Assembly: GCF_000003815.2 (NCBI RefSeq)
Contig: NC_049981.1
Location: forward strand, 658,459-722,458
Length of the DNA: 64,000 nucleotides
Origin: Branchiostoma floridae
Lineage: Eukaryota > Chordata > Leptocardii > Amphioxiformes > Branchiostomatidae
Reading direction: 5' to 3'
Under the pieces are notes generated by a model, which saw only the letters and a program-made list of their open reading frames with translations, made no database searches and had not been told where the DNA came from. Below are positions 48,040 through 59,751 of the stretch, piece by piece (positions within the stretch are counted from its first letter, which is position 1; each line of letters begins with the position of its first letter). Made by a program: the position numbers and the translations under genes.

Positions 48040-49150
48040 ACCTTTACAGGTAGAGCTCTATGCATTGAGATTATGCATTAAACTCTTTCAGCTCGTCTTT
48101 GAGATCAGTCTATCACACTCACCTATTCGTGTTTTGACAGTCTTGGCAATTGAGTAATATGAATAAAGCTCTGTGCATTGAACTGTTACAAATTCACCAT
48201 GAGGTTCTAGTGCATTGGGGTTACAAGCAAATCCCTTGAATCGATCTGTGACACAAGGATACCAAATTCACCTATTTCTGTTTTGACAGTCTTGGCAATT
48301 GAGGGATATAAGTACAATTCTGTTCATTGAACTGTTACAAATTCACCATGAGATTTTAGCGCATTGATCTTATAAGCAAATCCATTGAACCGTTCTTTGA
48401 GACTAGGATACTAAATTCACCTATGCCTGTTTGGACAGTCTTGGCGTTGAGAAATATGAATATAGTTCTGCGCAATGAACTGTTCCAAACCCACCATGAT
48501 ATTTTAGTGCATTGAGCTTAAAAGCAAATGCCTTAAACCGTTCTTTGTGACAACGATATCAAATTCACCATTTCTTGTCTTGACAGTCTTGGCGTTGAGT
48601 AATATGAACACAGCTCTGCGCATTGGACTGTTTCAAATTCACCATGAGATTGTAGTGCATTGATGCTATAAAGAAATCTCTTGAACCGATCTCAAACCCA
48701 TGATATCAAATTCACCATTCTTGTTCTGACAGTATTGAGAGTGTACTAAGTTAAACGTAGAAGTAGTTACAGTTCTGCGCATTGAACTGTGTCACATTCA
48801 CCATGAGATTTTAGTGCATTGAGCCTATAAGCAAATCCCTTGAACCGTTTTTTGTGAAAACTTAGTGCATTGAACCTATATGGAAATCCTTTAAAGCCGT
48901 GTCTGAGCCCAGGATATCAAATTCAGCTATCCTTGTTTTGACAGTCTTGACAGGCAGGTAATATATATACAGTTCTGTGCATTCAACTGTTTCCAAATTC
49001 ATCATTAAAATATCCTTCTAAATCCTACGTCGCGACGAGGATATCAAAGCCATGTATTCCCACTTTGTGAAAATCTCCACAACCTAATAATTTGCACTCT
49101 ATATACAGCTTTGTCCTTTGAAGTGTCTCCAAATACATTTTAAGCAAATC
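48040..49150. repeat. Tandem array, about 148-bp units
   Basis: TTCACCATGAG and GCATTGAACTGTT blocks recur at about 48176, 48325, 48473, 48621, 48780 and 48980. The period is about 148 at first, then longer as the units degrade. The word TTTTGACAGTCTTGGC is also in phase. No coding content was seen. Confidence 0.75.
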
Positions 49151-49565
49151 CTCCAAGGCAAGCAATCACGTTTTGTATAGTACACTTGCTGCAATTTGAG
49201 CATCTGAAATGGCTGTTTCTAAATCCACTGTGAGGGTTCGTTTTCAAAGTCTTTTGGGGACTGACTAGTAGCAGATATGGTCCTACTCTGACAAATTTGA
49301 CATGAAGCAGTAGACACATCGCTGAACTCTGCATTTTGCTTTCTCAAAATCCACTTGACTGAGTATGGAAATCCTTTAAAAGCTTCTTTGACACCAGAGA
49401 ATACAATATTCATGTTCCAGCTTGGACAATCTCGGCAGCAAAGCTATAGACATGAGCTAGCTTGTACATTGACGCGTTTTCAACTTGGCTGCGAAATAAA
49501 ATGCATTACCGGCTTGTATATAAATCTTTGTGCAATAGACATAGGAAAATACCACTTTCATAATT

Positions 49566-50706
49566 GTAATAGTCGCTCACAACTCTTTTGGGTTTAAATG
49601 CCCTCTCGGATTGGCAGAAAGTTACACGTTGTCGCCCAAAGTTGACATCTCGTACATATTGAATTTTGTAAGTCTCTATAGTAGTCTGTACAGAAAATCT
49701 AGGAAAAATATCATTTCACAGTTGCGTATAGGTGGGATAAGGATATGAGAGTGCAACCAAACGTATTGTACGCTCACATATCTTTTATGCTTAAATGCCC
49801 TCCTGATTGGCAGAAAGTTTCGCTTTGTCGCCCATATTTGACATCACGTTCATATTAAACTGTTGAAGTCTCTGTACAGCAAATATTGGAAAAGTATCAT
49901 TTCACAGGTGGGATGAGAATAGGGAAGTGCAACCAAACGTACTGTACACTCACAGCTCCATAGGATCTATATGTGCGGACGACAATTTCCTCTCTGATTG
50001 ACAGAAGTTATTTTTGATGATTGGTGACTTTTCTGTGTCAGATCTTATGGAGTACGTATCTACCTCATGTACACATTAACTACTTGTTGCGACTGTGTAC
50101 AAGAAAATGAAGAAATACAGGAAAATACCATTTTCACAGTTACGTATAGATGGGAAGAGTATAGGGGATTACAACCAAACGTATTGTACGTCCACAGCTC
50201 TATATGGTCTAAATATGCTGACATAAATTTCATCTGATTGGCAAAAAAATATTCATAAAATATGTCGCCCAGATTAGACATCTTTCTACATTAACTGCTT
50301 GTGTATGTCTTCATACAGTAAAATATCGGAAAATACAATTTTCATAATTATTTCTAGATAGGGAGTGTATATGAGTGCAGCCAAACGTATTGTACGTCCA
50401 CAGCTAGCTCTTTTATCTTTTAACGTCCACAATATCGTTTCAAATTGCTAGAAAGTTACTCTTGACGATTTGTCAATTTTCCGTGTTAGAGTTTGCGGAT
50501 TCGTCCATATATGACAACCCTTACACATTACCCAATTGTATACATGTACATGCAAGTCTCTATACAAAAAATATTAAGAAAATACCACCTCACAGAATAT
50601 GGTGTTATAATAGCTGATTGCAACCGAACGTATTGTACGTCCACAGTTCTTTAAGATCCATTGTGCTGACAACAATATCCTTTCACAAGTTATTCTCAAT
50701 TACTTG
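49566..50706. repeat. Tandem array derived from the 3' end of the EF-hand gene
   Basis: CAACCAAACGTATTGTAC-type blocks recur at 49754, 49930, 50172, 50388 and 50621 with 176-242-bp spacing. The last unit runs into the EF-hand coding end: TTTTCTGTGTCAGA at 50709-50723 (codons before the stop) also occurs at about 50029-50042, and a diverged version lies near 50480. The array therefore consists of decayed copies of the terminal coding and 3' untranslated sequence. Confidence 0.7.
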
Positions 50707-51099
50707 TTACTTTTCTGTGTCAGAATTTGTCGAGTCGTCCATGTTTGACAGTCCATACATCAGCCCATTCGACGCCTGGTCGCCATCAAGACAACTCTTC
50801 TCCACTACCTCGCAGAGCGCATGCGTGCTATCAGTCTGCTCGTCGCTCATTGGTTCCTGCGCGAGACATTTATCACGACAACTGTCTGTGGAATCTTGCA
50901 CGACTTGTAGAAGACTCGGGTCCCTTCTCAGCCCCTCTATGAACTCCCTCAGAATGAGAAACCCATCCTGATCGCTGTCCAGTCGTTCGAAGATCTTCTC
51001 CGTCACCTCATGGATGTGGTGGTCTCTTTCGCGACGTTCTTGGGCCAGAAGGAACTCGTCTATGTTCGTTTCTTGAGGAATTCTTATGTCCTGGAGAAA
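50707..51099 (-). CDS. EF-hand calcium-binding protein, last exon
   Basis: A strong acceptor (TTTTATTTTATTTTGCAG) precedes 130 codons and a TAA at 50707. Exon residues 41-52 (DSDQDGFLILRE) are a canonical EF-hand loop with D, D, D, G and E at positions 1, 3, 5, 6 and 12. They are preceded by an amphipathic helix (VTEKIFERL) and followed by FIEGLRRDPSLLQVVQ, the usual exiting helix of small EF-hand sensors. The remaining 60 residues are acidic, with Cys and Ser/Asp/Asn and no domain. Earlier exons, which should hold the other EF-hands, lie at higher coordinates and were not found up to 59 kb. Calcium sensing is inferred; the subfamily is unknown. The 3' end merges into a tandem array. Confidence 0.75.
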   Translation of the reverse strand, partial: FLQDIRIPQETNIDEFLLAQERRERDHHIHEVTEKIFERLDSDQDGFLILREFIEGLRRDPSLLQVVQDSTDSCRDKCLAQEPMSDEQTDSTHALCEVVEKSCLDGDQASNGLMYGLSNMDDSTNSDTEK

Positions 51100-51109
51100 C
51101 TGCAAAATA

Positions 51110-53480
51110 AAATAAAAACGTTGGTGCTTTCATTAATTTGTTGTAATCAGAAAATGTCGTATTTTGACAGTAATCAGAAAACTTCGTATTTTCAGACTTG
51201 CTTATTTAGTCCATTTATTTAGTACAGAATTGTTTAAAAGTTACAAAACGTGTTCTTACAAAACATGGTGCTTAGTATATTTTTTATGATCTAATCCATG
51301 TTTTACCATACTTAATTACCATAGGAACCTTCTATTGGTAAATAACGGGCCCGGTTGGCCTTTTTTACAAGAAGATAATTTGTTGACCTTTAAGATCATA
51401 GTGAAACGATTGCAACTTTCGTACTAAAAGCTGTTGCCACTTTGAATGGTCCCAAAAGTTAAGTCTATTTTGATAATCGTCCGCCATACTCTAAATGGAC
51501 TCTTTATGTACGCATGCCTGTTGGCAGCTTTTAACATTTAGAGTTCGTCCAGGTTTTCTTCGAAAATGTTTCGCCTGGAGTAATGCAGTTGTAACTTATA
51601 GTGAATCTTTCTGAAGTAATGGAAGGATAATATATGCCAGCTACATTCGGGCTGCTGTATCAGTCCCATTCGACGCTTTCAGTGGGTAAAGTGCTCGCTC
51701 ACAAACTCCCCCGCTTCGTAAACTATACAACTTCTTTTCATGCTTAACATGCTTTCATGCTTATTCAGCACTTATGAGAAAGAGTATACAGTCACACATG
51801 TGGTATTGACCACGTCTGCATAAGGACTACCTGGTTATCAGTATACAGTGAAGCCTGAAGCAAAAGCTACGAATTTGTCCCAGTGAATTGGCGGTACTTC
51901 TTTGTGTTTTCATGGGTAGGTCACGGCGTCCAGTTGTCGCCGGGTCCCGGTTTAATTTTAACTGCGAGTTAAAATCCAGGAGCCTAGCCGTGCCCAAAAA
52001 TAGCCCGGTAGCCAAAGGGTATCCCACGTGGCCACCTAGGGGTAACACCCGAAAGTGCAGGAAACAAATGCAGTAAACTACCCAGACGGGCCTCTAAATT
52101 TGGCCGTAGCATAAGCAAAACTAATATCAGTAATGGAGTACAGAAAGGAGCGGTGTAGGATTCCAGAGCAGGCATGTGACGTCCTCCTTTGACAGGCTTA
52201 GCCATTTCTAACTAACAGTGTTCGACAGGAGGTTGCTGCTCACAAAGTGTAACCGACGGCAGAAACACCTTTTCGCTCATCTAATTTCCGCTGGAAGCTC
52301 ATGTCTGACGGTGAATGATGTAGCGTTTCTAAGTAACACGTGGAGGAATTTCTTTATGTATGCGTAGCTTTAAACGTGGAATGTTATCTTGGAATCATCT
52401 ATCATTGAACTGGCCGTCTACGGTCATAATTGTGGCCAAGCATCCATAAGTCATCGAGCCGAGGCCTTTCAACGTGCACCGATGTTGTATAAATGGGAAA
52501 AGTACTTGAGGCGACTTTGCTGGAGGTGAAAATGGGTACTTGCAATTGGCTTCTGATTGAGACGTCACTGTGGTAGGAATTAAATGGATGTCCCGTGTTT
52601 GAGAAGAAACACCTTTCGAGCACGTTAAAGAAAGCACCACACTTGATAAAAGGATTAACTTTAGGTCTGTGTGGGTGGTTTATAATCTTACAGTCCGATG
52701 CCCCCATCTGGAGCATTACCAGACGTAATTAGGTCACTAGAGCGCCTATTACAGACTGTAATTACAGACCCGTGCGATTCAGCCCCATGGAGCCAATTAT
52801 AAACTCCTCGCAATTCAGCCCCTGGCTTCGAAGAGAGGGAGATAGGGCAGTTGGTCCACCCGGCCCAATGACAGTAACAACACAAACATTGATTAAGAGC
52901 ATACATTACGTCTGTTAATATTTGCTATCGCATAGTTTTTGTCATCAACTTAATATCTACAATATAGTTTTATTTAAGGTTTTGAACCCTCTCTAATCAA
53001 GGAGTAAGCTTGTTATGTTATCAACTGATCTAACAGGACTTTGACGATGTTATCTGTATCTTTGTTACCCTCTTCAAATTCTCTCAAGATCGTAATGAAA
53101 AGCGACCTGCAGCTTGAGCTTCTCATGAATGAACAAAGATTTAAGCAAACAGAACAGAGTCACTACAAACGTGAGACTCTGTGCTGTAGGCTGTCTACAC
53201 GAATTGTCAAATCATTTTAAACAGCGCAGACAACGTACCATGTCCTGTTGATAAGGTTGGAGAAGACACTTATTAAAGCAATAGATAACATCGTTAGAAA
53301 GAATGATCCTGGTGCTTTCTTTCATAAAGATATGTATGGGCGTTTATTTATCAATAGCCCTGTTATTTAAGTCATTGTTTAAGGCCACCCACGGTCTCCA
53401 GACTTTCTCCAGACCATGGTTGAGAATTTGTCGCTAGCAGGTCACATGTGGTTAGGATTCGGTCGGCATGGTCACCTACA
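51110..53480. other. Presumed intron or intergenic sequence
   Basis: No exon could be defended. A copy of the GTGTTTGAG..GAGCACGTTAAAGAA repeat lies at about 52594-52650. Frames at 52395-52906 (minus) show no motif. Confidence 0.45.
52594..52650 (+). repeat. Dispersed repeat, second copy
   Basis: GTGTTTGAGAAGAAACACCT with GAGCACGTTAAAGAAAGCAC, diverged from 12474 and 58597. Confidence 0.45.
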
Positions 53481-53485
53481 ACGTC

Positions 53486-53700
53486 GGGCGTGGCGTAAAT
53501 GGTAGAGCGTTCGGCTGGGAATCTAATGGTCCTGAGTTCGACCGACGTTGTGCCCCCGACGTTGTGCCCTTGGGAAAGGCACTTTACCCTTCCTCAATTC
53601 ACCCAGGTGTAAATATGGGTACCTGACTTGGATCGGGGAGGTGAAAGACTATCTTTACCTTTTGTCTGTGCCGTGTATGTGGCACTGTTAATACAATCTA
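53486..53700 (+). mobile_element. tRNA-derived SINE
   Basis: The head has an A-box-like GTGGCGTAAATGGTAGAGCG and a B-box-like GAGTTCGACC. The first 7 bases (GGGCGTG) can pair with TGTGCCC about 65 bases later, with three wobbles. The body continues CCTTGGGAAAGGCACTTTAC and CACCCAGGTGTAAATATGGG, a conserved tail I associate with SINEs of many marine invertebrates. No clear target duplication was read. Confidence 0.75.
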
Positions 53701-54402
53701 CTAACTTGAGTGCAGTGCAATATTGTATCATTCTGTTATCATGGCTATGAGACAATACTTTACTTGGGACTGCATTGTATTATTAGCAACAACACCATTG
53801 CCTGCAGTACAAAGTGAACCAGTCTAGTCATTTTCAGCCTGAAGAAGATAAAAGATGGTCATTAAAATGACGGCTTTTTCAAATCCTTTTGACAGCGAAT
53901 TGAAAAAATGTCTAATACTAATTGTCGTTAACAAATTTGAAACGTTTAGAAAATCAAAGTCAGCTTCTGAGTGAGTTTGAGTTTGATTCTGCTTGCCAAT
54001 ATACCCCATTCCCGATAAGGTGGCCATGATTTGTTTTTTTCCGTGGTCATTGCACCAAAACGGGTGCGATTAAAGAAGAAATCTTGAGGTAGAATAGAAT
54101 AGATTCCGAGCTTCCTCTAATCCATCAACGAACTTGATTGAGAAGGGGTCAATGGCAAAGTCATAGAAGTGTGACACCTCTTTTACTAAAATTGATTGCT
54201 CTGGTGCTTAGTTTGACACTTAAAGCCGTATTCCGCAATAAGTAACGCAGTTGGCGTTATTCTGATGATGCCATTGTGTGATGAATTAGCTTGTTAGACA
54301 ACGGGGTAATGATTCATTGCCCTCGCATTCTCCCAAAAGTTTAGTAATCATTTATCATCCCAGACATGCTTAATTACGTACAAGTGTTGAAGTAACGGTT
54401 AA

Positions 54403-54914
54403 AGGGGCATTCTACTCCACAGGGGAGCGTTATTTTCCGATAGATATTAGTTTTAGGAAGTAATAAAATCATACTACTTCACATTATTCGATAAGGTAGC
54501 CTGTTGCTCCACGTGCCTCAAAAGCATTCAGTCTTCTACTAAACTCCTCAAGAACCCTCAAATTGAATGAATCCTATGGCTGAATATAATGCAAAACTTT
54601 TAGGTAAGGTTACAAGATTAATTTAGTTCGCTAAGGAATCTCGTCTTGTTATGTGTTCTTTGCTATATCATGAACAATTTGCCTTCTCGGTGTGCTTAGC
54701 GATCCTCATTTATTCCGAAAATATGCACGAAAAGCAAAGTGTCTATGCGTATAGGCAATGTATGGGTAGGCTCTGCATGGGTTAAGTGAGTGTCATTATT
54801 GTTTTACAAAACACACATCGCGCAATGTGAATTCCACAAAATTCGGCTGATTATGTATTCATTGACACATCTTTTATTGGAAAACATCACCCCCGTCTGG
54901 AGTGGAATGCTCCT
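54403..54914. mobile_element. MITE, 512 bp, AGGGGCATTC...GAATGCTCCT, TTAA target
   Basis: Inverted ends of about 22 bases are bordered by TTAA (54399-54402, 54915-54918). The AGG start and TTAA target fit Kolobok-type ends better than piggyBac (CCY). A remnant of the right end lies near 2330. Confidence 0.8.
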
Positions 54915-56635
54915 TTAAGTATTCGGCACAGAAACCTTTGGTGCCGATTCCAATTAGAAACCCCCCTGCCACCTACCACTGATGCGGTATCCTTGGAAAA
55001 TGCACCAAACACAACTTTATTCACTCCAATAAGGCGTAAATAAATTAGTTGACTTTAGTTTAGGAGGAAAAGTGTGATAAAATGACATATAAAATGACTA
55101 CAAGAAGCACTATTTTAGTTTGTATGTACCACAATTTAAATCATTTTCACTATAGTGCAACATTGTCATTGTCTCTGCCCAAAAGCTTTGTCCTTGTCTC
55201 TCTCCTTGACTGCGTTCAAAACCTGTAGGTCGCACGAAACAAGAGAATTCTGTGCCCTTTGGCATCCTCAACTCGACAGGGTTGACACCTCTCCACTTTC
55301 CCAATCCCATTAAGATCGTTTCACGGGTGTTTGACATTCAGGTGATGCAGCTTTTTATGCAGCTCTACTACATGTTGTGTTTGGAGGATGGTAAAAAGAA
55401 AGCCACAACCTAACTATGTATGTTATTGTTGTCGTGGCTACAGTCAAACCTGCCCAAGCGACCACCTCTTCTCAGCGACCACCTTGCCATTACGACCACT
55501 TTTTATTGGTCCCTTAAATTTTATCCATTGACGTAAGCATTAAGCGACCTTTTCTCAACGACCACCTGGCCAACGCGACCGCCAAGTAAGGACCGCACAG
55601 GACCAAATATCTGCCTATAACGACTGTTACACGTCATTTTCAACGTTGAGGTGTCATCGATTTTCGCGATTTTCGCGGCCAGTTTGCGTCGGATTTTGAC
55701 TGACATTACGATGTTATGTTTAGAATAAAGACGGCGGAGGTCAATTAGTGGGTCAATGGGGCAGTCTACTGTAATATAAGAAGGAAATTTCGTCGTAAGA
55801 AAGTCTGAATTTTGCTTTTACAGAAGTTTTTTTTTTAAATCTTACACATGGTTCAGCGCGTTTCTTTGCTGTTTCTCTGCAGAAGGATACATTTTTACAA
55901 ACATGAAAACTTCGGGATTATACGAAGTACACTTTATCTGCTGTAAATTAATTCGTCGCTTTCGTTGCTGTAGAAAAAGAAAAACAATATTTGTAGGTCA
56001 ATTATTGTGGTGTTTTTCCATGTTCAAGTCATGGAAAAACGTTTGATTTGGAACACTGTCCTATAGACGTACACAAGTCTATAGTAGCCAAACAGCCCTT
56101 TTTTTGTTATTTCACATCTTCTTTTACCTCGTAATTGGAATGAGCATACTATGACATAAGTATCCGTTCTTAGATACATTTTATAAAGCAATCTACGGCG
56201 TTACTTGTTTATTTTGTAGATCCTTTATACGCTTAACAGTAGGCTGTAATCTCTTTGGGAAAGGGACGAAAATTGGTTCACGTGTATAGTAGATGTATGT
56301 ATATCCACGTAACCAAATCAACATGGCCTAACTGTTACCTTTTACCTCTTTGTATCGTGTCTTGATTACTTTTTATTGGACGTAACTACATTTCCTCTCC
56401 AGAGTTTAAACAGAGCGACAATCTAAATCATTCGCACCGAATGTTGAAAGCCCCTGAGTCTGACTAGTTTTGTTTTAAGAACGTGTGGGTGTCCTTATTA
56501 CATTTGAGCGATGAAAGCGTTAGGTGAAATTAGTCTACTGGGGATTTTCTGATTGCGCGAAGTTTGCTGAGTCAGTCATCACCCGGGGTGCCAGGAAAGC
56601 TCGTTAACAGAACATCAAAACAACAAAATTCGTCA

Positions 56636-57475
56636 TATTGACGCCACTCTGTTGTAAGTGCCTTGTGATCTATAATGGTCACACGCTCATACGCTGTGGG
56701 CTAAACAAGACCACGTTGAAAGTGGTCATGTCAGCAAAATTTAGCATTTTTACTTATTACATATAGCCATGTCGGTATCATTTCATGAAGAAAGAAATAT
56801 GCACAAAATAACAGGGATAACAACAGACTAAGTCATCTTGACGCCACTCTGTTGTACGTGCCTTGTGATCTAAACTGGTCACACGCTCATGCACTGTGGG
56901 TTAAATAGAACCAAGTTAAAGTGCTTATGCCACTTAAAATTCAACATCTCCACCAGTACAATAAACCATCCCGGTATCATTTGATGAACAAAGACATCTG
57001 TACAAAATAAACAAGAAGACAATAGAATGGTGCTTGTGCTTGATAATAAAAATCTTTGCACGCTCATGATTTTTACTTATCACATTTAGTCATGACGGTA
57101 TTATTTGATGAACAATTTGATGATTGCAAATTATATAAATTTGATGATTGCAAATTATATAAACATCTTGACTCAACCTTGTTGGAATGCTCGATGATAA
57201 CTTTGTAACAGTGGTGTTCAAGTACCGCCTATCGTCCTTGCCGCAGGGCTCTAGAGCTTTTGTGGCGACAGCGATAGTGGTCATGATTTGTAATCTGCCG
57301 CCCCGGGTTCGATCCCGGGTGGGGGCATGTTTGTTTCTTTCTGTTCTACTCGCCCCTCTGGTTGTTTCAACTTCGCACGCTCATTATTTGTGGGTTACAC
57401 AAAACCACATGTGCATATGCTACCAAAATTCACCTTTTCCTGATTATATTCAGCCATAACAATATCAATCAATAA
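56636..57475. repeat. Tandem repeat, about 200-bp units, inside the 3.0-kb element
   Basis: CGCCACTCTGTTGTA recurs at about 56640 and 56840 and GGTCACACGCTCAT at about 56688 and 56876. Degenerate third and fourth units (ACGCTCAT, ATTTAGTCATGACGG) follow near 57060 and 57377. Confidence 0.65.
57253..57329 (+). other. tRNA-like sequence (SINE head or pseudogene)
   Basis: GGGTTCGATCCCGGG is a near-perfect T arm and B box, followed by an acceptor-like TGGGGGCA. A possible A box (TGGCGACAGCGATAGTGG) lies upstream, but no 5' half complementary to the acceptor exists, so it is not a working tRNA. Confidence 0.45.
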
Positions 57476-57809
57476 GCAGAAACATTTTTAGAAATTATAT
57501 GCCCTTCTGGTGATATTGAATATCGGATCTTTAAAAAACCATACTTTCAGTTCTTGTTTTCTGCCGCCAGGTATCCAAGTTAATTTCAGCCCGCGAAGTC
57601 ATAGTAAACATGGCAGCCGATTCGGAACCTGGTAGCGTGTTTCGTCAACACCAAAAAAAACACGTTCCTTTGACATGCAGAAATTACCAAACATCATGAA
57701 GACTTAATCTATCACACAACCGTACTGGCTACACAGTTGAATTGAGCTGGCGTATACAACTTATGCATTAAGAATTTCTCAATTTCTATTTGACGCTAAT
57801 TCACCTTTA

Positions 57810-58214
57810 NNNNNNNNNNNNNNNNNNNNNNNNNNNNNNNNNNNNNNNNNNNNNNNNNNNNNNNNNNNNNNNNNNNNNNNNNNNNNNNNNNNNNNNNNNN
57901 NNNNNNNNNNNNNNNNNNNNNNNNNNNNNNNNNNNNNNNNNNNNNNNNNNNNNNNNNNNNNNNNNNNNNNNNNNNNNNNNNNNNNNNNNNNNNNNNNNNN
58001 NNNNNNNNNNNNNNNNNNNNNNNNNNNNNNNNNNNNNNNNNNNNNNNNNNNNNNNNNNNNNNNNNNNNNNNNNNNNNNNNNNNNNNNNNNNNNNNNNNNN
58101 NNNNNNNNNNNNNNNNNNNNNNNNNNNNNNNNNNNNNNNNNNNNNNNNNNNNNNNNNNNNNNNNNNNNNNNNNNNNNNNNNNNNNNNNNNNNNNNNNNNN
58201 NNNNNNNNNNNNNN
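57810..58214. other. Assembly gap, 405 N
   Basis: Sized run of N beside the right arm of the 3.0-kb element. Confidence 0.95.
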
Positions 58215-58596
58215 CGCAAACTGGCCGATTTCGGCACAAAATCGCGCTAGTTATCATAAAAAAAAATGAAAACCTCAATTTTGAAAATGATGCGGTCGTT
58301 ATGGGTCCCAATTTGGGCCAGTCGCGGTCGCATTGGCCAGGTGGTCGTTGAGAAAAGGTCGCTTAATGCTTACGTCAATGGGAAAATAAATCGGGACCGA
58401 GAAAAAGCGGTCGAAATGGCCAGGTGGTCGCTGAGAAGAGGTGGTCGCTCGGGCAGGTTTGACTGTACTTAAAATTTCACCTGTTGAGAATACTTTAGGC
58501 TCTTGATCTACCATTAGACCTCACTGGACTCAGAAGTGAGTAGCTACATGTATTTTGGTTAGGTACATCCATAGAATATTATGATAAATGAAGTTC

Positions 58597-58655
58597 TGTG
58601 TTTGAGGAGAGCCACACCTTGAGCACATTTAAGAACCCACCACACTTGCAGCTTG
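58597..58655 (+). repeat. Dispersed repeat, third copy
   Basis: GTGTTTGAGGAGAGCCACAC with GAGCACATTTAAGAACCCAC; see 12474 and 52594. Confidence 0.5.
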
Positions 58656-59575
58656 TACTGTTCAGTACTAAGCTGATGTACTGTAATTCCTGATTTTTTC
58701 AATGTACTCTTATGTTCACGGTTTTCACTGTGACGACTGAAATGTGATCTTATCATTACTGATAACAAATAAATCACAGACTTTCTGAATGCGCACTTGC
58801 CACAACAGTGAACATTTAGTTCCGAGAACAAGTTAAATTTTCTCAGACCGTGAAAGTTTGGTACCGAGAAGACAAAGTGAATTACAGTATTACACCATGA
58901 GGTATGCAATCCTAAATAATAGACCCCTAAAAAGAGTGGCTAGCGTATACATGAAAACTTTCTAGTTCAGAAAAAGCTCAACTTTTACTGATTGACTAAG
59001 ATTAGGAATCATGGTTTGCCCTCTGCTTTTGAGTTATGCAGGGATATGTTACTGTATAGAACAAGAATTGAATATGTCTCTCTGACCTGTTTGTGACAAA
59101 TGAGGTCTTTGAGGCAACAACAAAGTACCTGAACCTCTGTAAATGCAGAACAGGCACAGAGGAAACACATATGGATGGGCAGAATTACACTATTGATGAC
59201 TAACGTTGGAGACCTAAGGGTGATTGACAGCTGATTAGGACAACAGTGACAGGAAAATGTTGACAGATGACCAAGTGGTCCTCAAGGAAGATCGTTTTGA
59301 GACATGAAGCATGTTCTTTATCAGAGCATCTCTCTAACAGTAAATTGAGAACTTGGAAGGGTAGTTGACAATGTCACCTTTGATCACATAACATATGGGC
59401 AGGTTTACAAAGCTGTAGTTCACCCTGTCAGTATTTTTTCTGAACTCACTCTTGGAAAGCCATGGTTGAGACAGTGCAGCACTTTATCTTTTGATTCATA
59501 GTCTTCTGCTAGAACACCGGCTTAAAAACACCCAAGAGGGAGATGGGAAGATCAGATCTTCAACACACTCAAGAG

Positions 59576-59696
59576 CTGGGGGTCTCCAGAACCAACTGGA
59601 GGTAGTATGCCCAGGACAGGCCAACCTGGCGCGAACTGTCGATATCTGTAACCGCTATGCATCAGATTATGATGCCTGCAAATGATTGATTGATTG
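59576..59696 (+). mobile_element. LINE 3' end (same family as 6451-6584)
   Basis: The frame reads AQDRPTWRELSISVTAMHQ, ending 'PAND' and a TGA inside an (ATTG)n tail. One internal stop follows the NWR triplet. The insertion lies about 55 bases upstream of an MLX exon, in its intron. Confidence 0.75.
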
Positions 59697-59751
59697 CTAG
59701 AACATATGCGTATGGTGAATTGACAACAAAGTTTTCTTGCCCATTTTATAG

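Larger units (their letters stand above)
55439..58467. mobile_element. 3.0-kb element with about 250-bp terminal inverted repeats
   Basis: TACAGTCAAACCTGCCCAAG at the left and its complement ending CAGGTTTGACTGTA at the right start arms that match, with divergence, for about 250 bases (55439-55690 and 58215-58467). The arms include repeated GCGACCACCT words. The interior holds a tandem repeat, a tRNA-like sequence and a 405-base gap. No transposase frame is visible outside the gap. TA at each border may be the target. Confidence 0.7.

Noticed and set aside
48040-50706. CRISPR-like repeat-spacer array
   Set aside because: Units are 148-242 bp with diverged repeats and no short conserved direct repeat; the genome is animal.
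52402-52906. Overlapping minus-strand frames as missing EF-hand exons
   Set aside because: No EF-hand loop pattern or suitable splice phase; one overlaps a dispersed repeat.
57253-57329. Functional tRNA gene
   Set aside because: Good T arm but no 5' acceptor complement, D arm or anticodon stem; treated as a SINE or pseudogene remnant.
57779-58311. Frames of 150-171 codons near 58 kb
   Set aside because: Almost entirely runs of N; not evidence of coding.
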